Shown here piece by piece: positions 18,567-20,627 of a stretch of DNA of 20,627 bases. The notes beneath the pieces were generated by a model. It was given only the letters and a program-made list of their open reading frames with translations, did no database searches and was not told the DNA's origin. This stretch comes from Sphaerosporella brunnea (Eukaryota > Ascomycota > Pezizomycetes > Pezizales > Pyronemataceae), in assembly GCA_008704415.1 (NCBI GenBank), contig VXIS01000528.1, positions 1 through 20,627 of the forward strand, read 5' to 3'. Every line of letters begins with the position of its first letter. The first letter of the stretch is position 1. The position numbers were made by a program, and so were the translations under genes.

Positions 18567-18766
18567 CCACGCGCCGCCGCCCCCCAATTTACACGCCGAG
18601 TGCTGCGCCGAGCCACCGTGCCGAGCCGCTGCCTTCGACGCGTCTCTTACCATAACTCTGTCAGTTTTCATCGGATTGACTTGTGAGTTGCAGATTTTGC
18701 GTCGCGTCCTCTACCTCCACGCGCCTCCCCCCCTATTTGCACGCTGAGTGCTACGCCGAGCCGCTG
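18567..18766 (+). repeat. GC-rich direct repeat, two copies
   Basis: A phrase of about 48 bp starting CCACGCGCC and continuing through CACGC.GAGTGCT.CGCCGAGCC occurs at 18567-18616 and again at 18717-18766, about 85 percent identical by eye, with a 150-bp period. The G+C content is clearly above that of the neighbouring array. Confidence 0.75.
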
Positions 18767-18815
18767 CGAAGACCGCTACCACAGAACCACTGAAGATCCT
18801 GAGGATGAAGGACTG

Positions 18816-18940
18816 GTACTTGAAAACACTTGAGGCGAAAAAACAAGCTTGCGTGCGAGCAGTTTTTTTATAGTCTCCCCAACGCGGGCTTGCCTGCTGG
18901 TCAGACCCTCAACCGGCTTTGCCAGTGTGTTTTCAAGTAC
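18816..18940. repeat. Perfect 14-bp inverted repeat, 97-bp spacer
   Basis: GTACTTGAAAACAC (18816-18829) and GTGTTTTCAAGTAC (18927-18940) are exact reverse complements. The spacer contains an A6 and a T7 run. This may be the ends of a very small element or a hairpin in a transposon end. Confidence 0.7.
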
Positions 18941-19591
18941 TGGTAAGAGGAGGAGAGGTGCAACAAGTTGTTGTGAAGAGGTAAGGACACAACCCACGCT
19001 CCCAACAGCGATTAGTGCCGCCATATGGCCGCTTTTCAATGTTGGCGATGCCAAATACATGGGGAAATGCTGCCAAATTTTTTCAAGGTGCCAATGCGAT
19101 ATGTAGAAACCCCAAGGACTTACCAGGACCCGGAAAGACAGCCAAGGACCTCAAAGGAACCCCAAGGACACCAGAGGAATGGACAACTAGTGGGTACACC
19201 TGCCGAACTCGGTGCTGCGTTAGTAGGCAAAGTGTATAGTGAGGAATCATTCAAAGGTGAGAACATTTCGCATTTGTCTTGTGCTTTCAAGAAAAAGGTG
19301 GCCTGATAAAGGTAACCTGATCTTGCATGCGTTTTCCCTTCCAAAATTTTCCGGAGTTGTTGCGGCCTGTTGCTGCACCTCTGGTAGGAACGAAGTGCTG
19401 CCAAATTTTTTCAATTTGCTAATGCCATATACTTGTGGTTTTCAAAGTGTTGGTCGCCCCATTACAAGTACCTCCATGCACTGCCATCCACCCTTTGCTG
19501 CCACTCCTCCTAGCGGTGTTTATTTTCCATATATTTGCGAACCATATCTCAAATGCAACAAAATAAGGATTGATTTAACACACCACTACTT
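18941..19591. other. No gene; short direct repeats beside the Tnp2-like remnant
   Basis: Frames at 18776-19060 (-), 19025-19306 (+), 19120-19404 (-) and 19239-19595 (+) are not recognised. The stretch lies just beyond the stop of the minus-strand Tnp2-like remnant, where the 3' subterminal region of a CACTA element would be expected. A CACTACT word occurs at 19584-19590, but nothing shows that it is a terminal repeat. Confidence 0.4.
19068..19414 (+). repeat. Direct repeat of a 19-bp word
   Basis: TGCTGCCAAATTTTTTCAA occurs exactly at 19068-19086 and 19396-19414. Weaker similarity continues after each copy (TGCCAATGC.ATAT / TGCTAATGCCATAT). Related TTTTCAA..GTTGG phrases lie before the first copy and after the second. 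Confidence 0.75.
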
Positions 19592-20627
19592 TTAAGCATT
19601 CCACAATAGCGCACTATCTTTCTTCACAATATATGTCTCCCTGCTGATACCATTCACCACAAGGCCCATCAGACAGGAAATATTTTGTGCATCAATTACA
19701 ATTTGCAAACCTTCCGATTCAACTTTCATACAACGTCCAACCTTGATTGTACAATAGCGGCGAACAATAGCCAAATGAAGTGTTGACACTGGCAGACCTT
19801 GCAAATCCACCGAGAGCAATCGATGGAGCCAACCATAGTGACGTAAGATCTGATCCTCATCTGACGCTACTGTTGAGATGTTCCGGCTGACATATTCGAT
19901 GTTTGAACAGGATCGTGTCATTTTTGATGGAGTCTCCTCCATGCTATGAACCGCACTGCCGTCCTGAGCTAAACAATTTTGATGGGTATTGACCATTGTA
20001 GGAATATGCTGCAAGGTAATTGGAAACTCAGCAAGTGCATCATATCCATCACGGCCAGTCAAACAAAAGTTGAGTAAGAGTTGGTGGTCATTTGTTGTCA
20101 ACCGGTGTGTTGTGATACTAGCTTTCGAAGGAAAGTGAGGTGCAATGAATGGTGTCTGATGGAACACAGGACCTGTAGTGCAACGAAGTAAAGTCTGGAC
20201 ACGGTTTGCCATTGCCAGTCGACGAGTTGTTGCTGTTTGGCGAATGTTATTGACACCAGTGAGAATAGCGTCTAGGGTTGTGGTTGACTAACTCTTCTCA
20301 GATGAATTGTTAAATAGAGTCTGCAGAGCTTGTTGGGATGAATTGCAACTAGACAAAAAAGGAAGATGATAGGTCTACTCCCGTCTGATGACTTCCAGGG
20401 AAATAGTCCGATTGGCTGATACTCGGTTCTTGATCGATTGAACCAGGTTACCACATAGGCGTTCACAGCACCATTGTGCACATGTGGATAGCGGACCAAT
20501 CCACTGTACAGTGTCGGCAACATGAGCCAACATGTGGACCTGACTGCGACATGCTGAGAGTCTAGCGTGCTCCAATCGGTAATAGTGGTTTTGAAAGTGT
20601 TGCAAAAACACATTCATCGGATGTCGA
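19592..20627 (-). pseudogene. Tnp2-like (CACTA) transposase, C-terminal part, truncated by the window edge
   Basis: One minus-strand frame runs from the right edge to TAA at 19592-19594, broken by TAG at 20375-20377 and TAG at 20288-20290. About 340 codons are visible. The upstream part has the look of fungal Tnp2-family C-terminal regions: a RLSACRSQVHMLAHVADT segment, WIGPL, then CCERLCGNL where relatives have a FPMER-x-x-G motif, then SIKNRVSANRTISLEVI. The downstream part contains EDQILRHYGWLHRL and ends with an IDAQNISCLMGLVV block followed by a basic, Tyr-containing tail, again similar to the tail of these proteins. The catalytic domain lies beyond the window. Tnp2 moves CACTA elements in the nucleus. 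Assignment is from motif memory only; a KDZ-like relative is less likely. Confidence 0.6.

Larger units (their letters stand above)
18218..18815. other. No clear gene; GGTGTA cluster and GC-rich duplication
   Basis: Open frames 18230-18502 (+) and 18366-18671 (-) give unrecognised products. The minus-strand product contains a Gly/Ala/His-rich part. The region is marked by the GGTGTA cluster (18390-18531) and a GC-rich direct repeat (18567-18616 / 18717-18766), each listed separately. Confidence 0.4.

Noticed and set aside
19584..19590. CACTACT as the terminal repeat of a CACTA element
   Set aside because: It overlaps the end of the transposase frame, and elements normally extend well beyond the stop codon; no partner end is visible.

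Overview
This window is a fungal transposable-element graveyard with no intact host gene. The evidence is a decayed Ty3/gypsy chromovirus (Gag, protease, RT, RNase H, integrase, chromodomain), a PIF/Harbinger-like DDE transposase fragment, a fragment like the C-terminal part of CACTA Tnp2 transposases, and a SANT/Myb-like gene remnant of a kind found near fungal transposons. All carry stops or frameshifts. This mix fits a filamentous fungus, more likely a basidiomycete than an ascomycete, but the species cannot be resolved from sequence alone.

Left part (1-5060): mostly unrecognised sequence, one short array of a degenerate 9-bp repeat (889-1160), and a broken coding region for a lysine-rich, probably coiled-coil protein of unknown family (about 2402-3569). 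A second array starts at 4857.

Central part (4857-14370): this appears to have been one long minisatellite array (unit about AATCATYAS, always in the same orientation) that was split by three insertions. These are (1) a 1.2-kb element that is almost all long inverted arms (about 5063-6288), (2) the 5.8-kb chromovirus (6721-12539), with 335-bp LTRs and a 5-bp target duplication ACAAT taken from the array itself, and (3) a 0.56-kb element with about 120-bp inverted arms (about 13628-14183). The array flanks are at 4857-5062, 6298-6720, 12540-13619 and 14190-14370. LTR-LTR and arm-arm divergence (roughly 10-25 percent or more, judged by eye) makes all three insertions old.

Right part (14371-20627): a PIF/Harbinger-like transposase remnant (15259-15791, +), a SANT-like/acidic gene remnant (16386-17400, -), a (CTGCTC)n microsatellite and an A23 tract, a sixth array (17770-18217), a cluster of GGTGTA-type sites with a perfect 9-bp-arm palindrome, several short direct and inverted repeats, and a Tnp2-like remnant running off the right edge (-). 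Several long open frames in the window (for example 12871-13539 and 12978-13616) are by-products of the 9-bp repeat period rather than genes.

The genes do not work together as a pathway. The shared theme is repeated colonisation of a repeat-rich, probably heterochromatic locus, which would suit an element carrying a chromodomain on its integrase.
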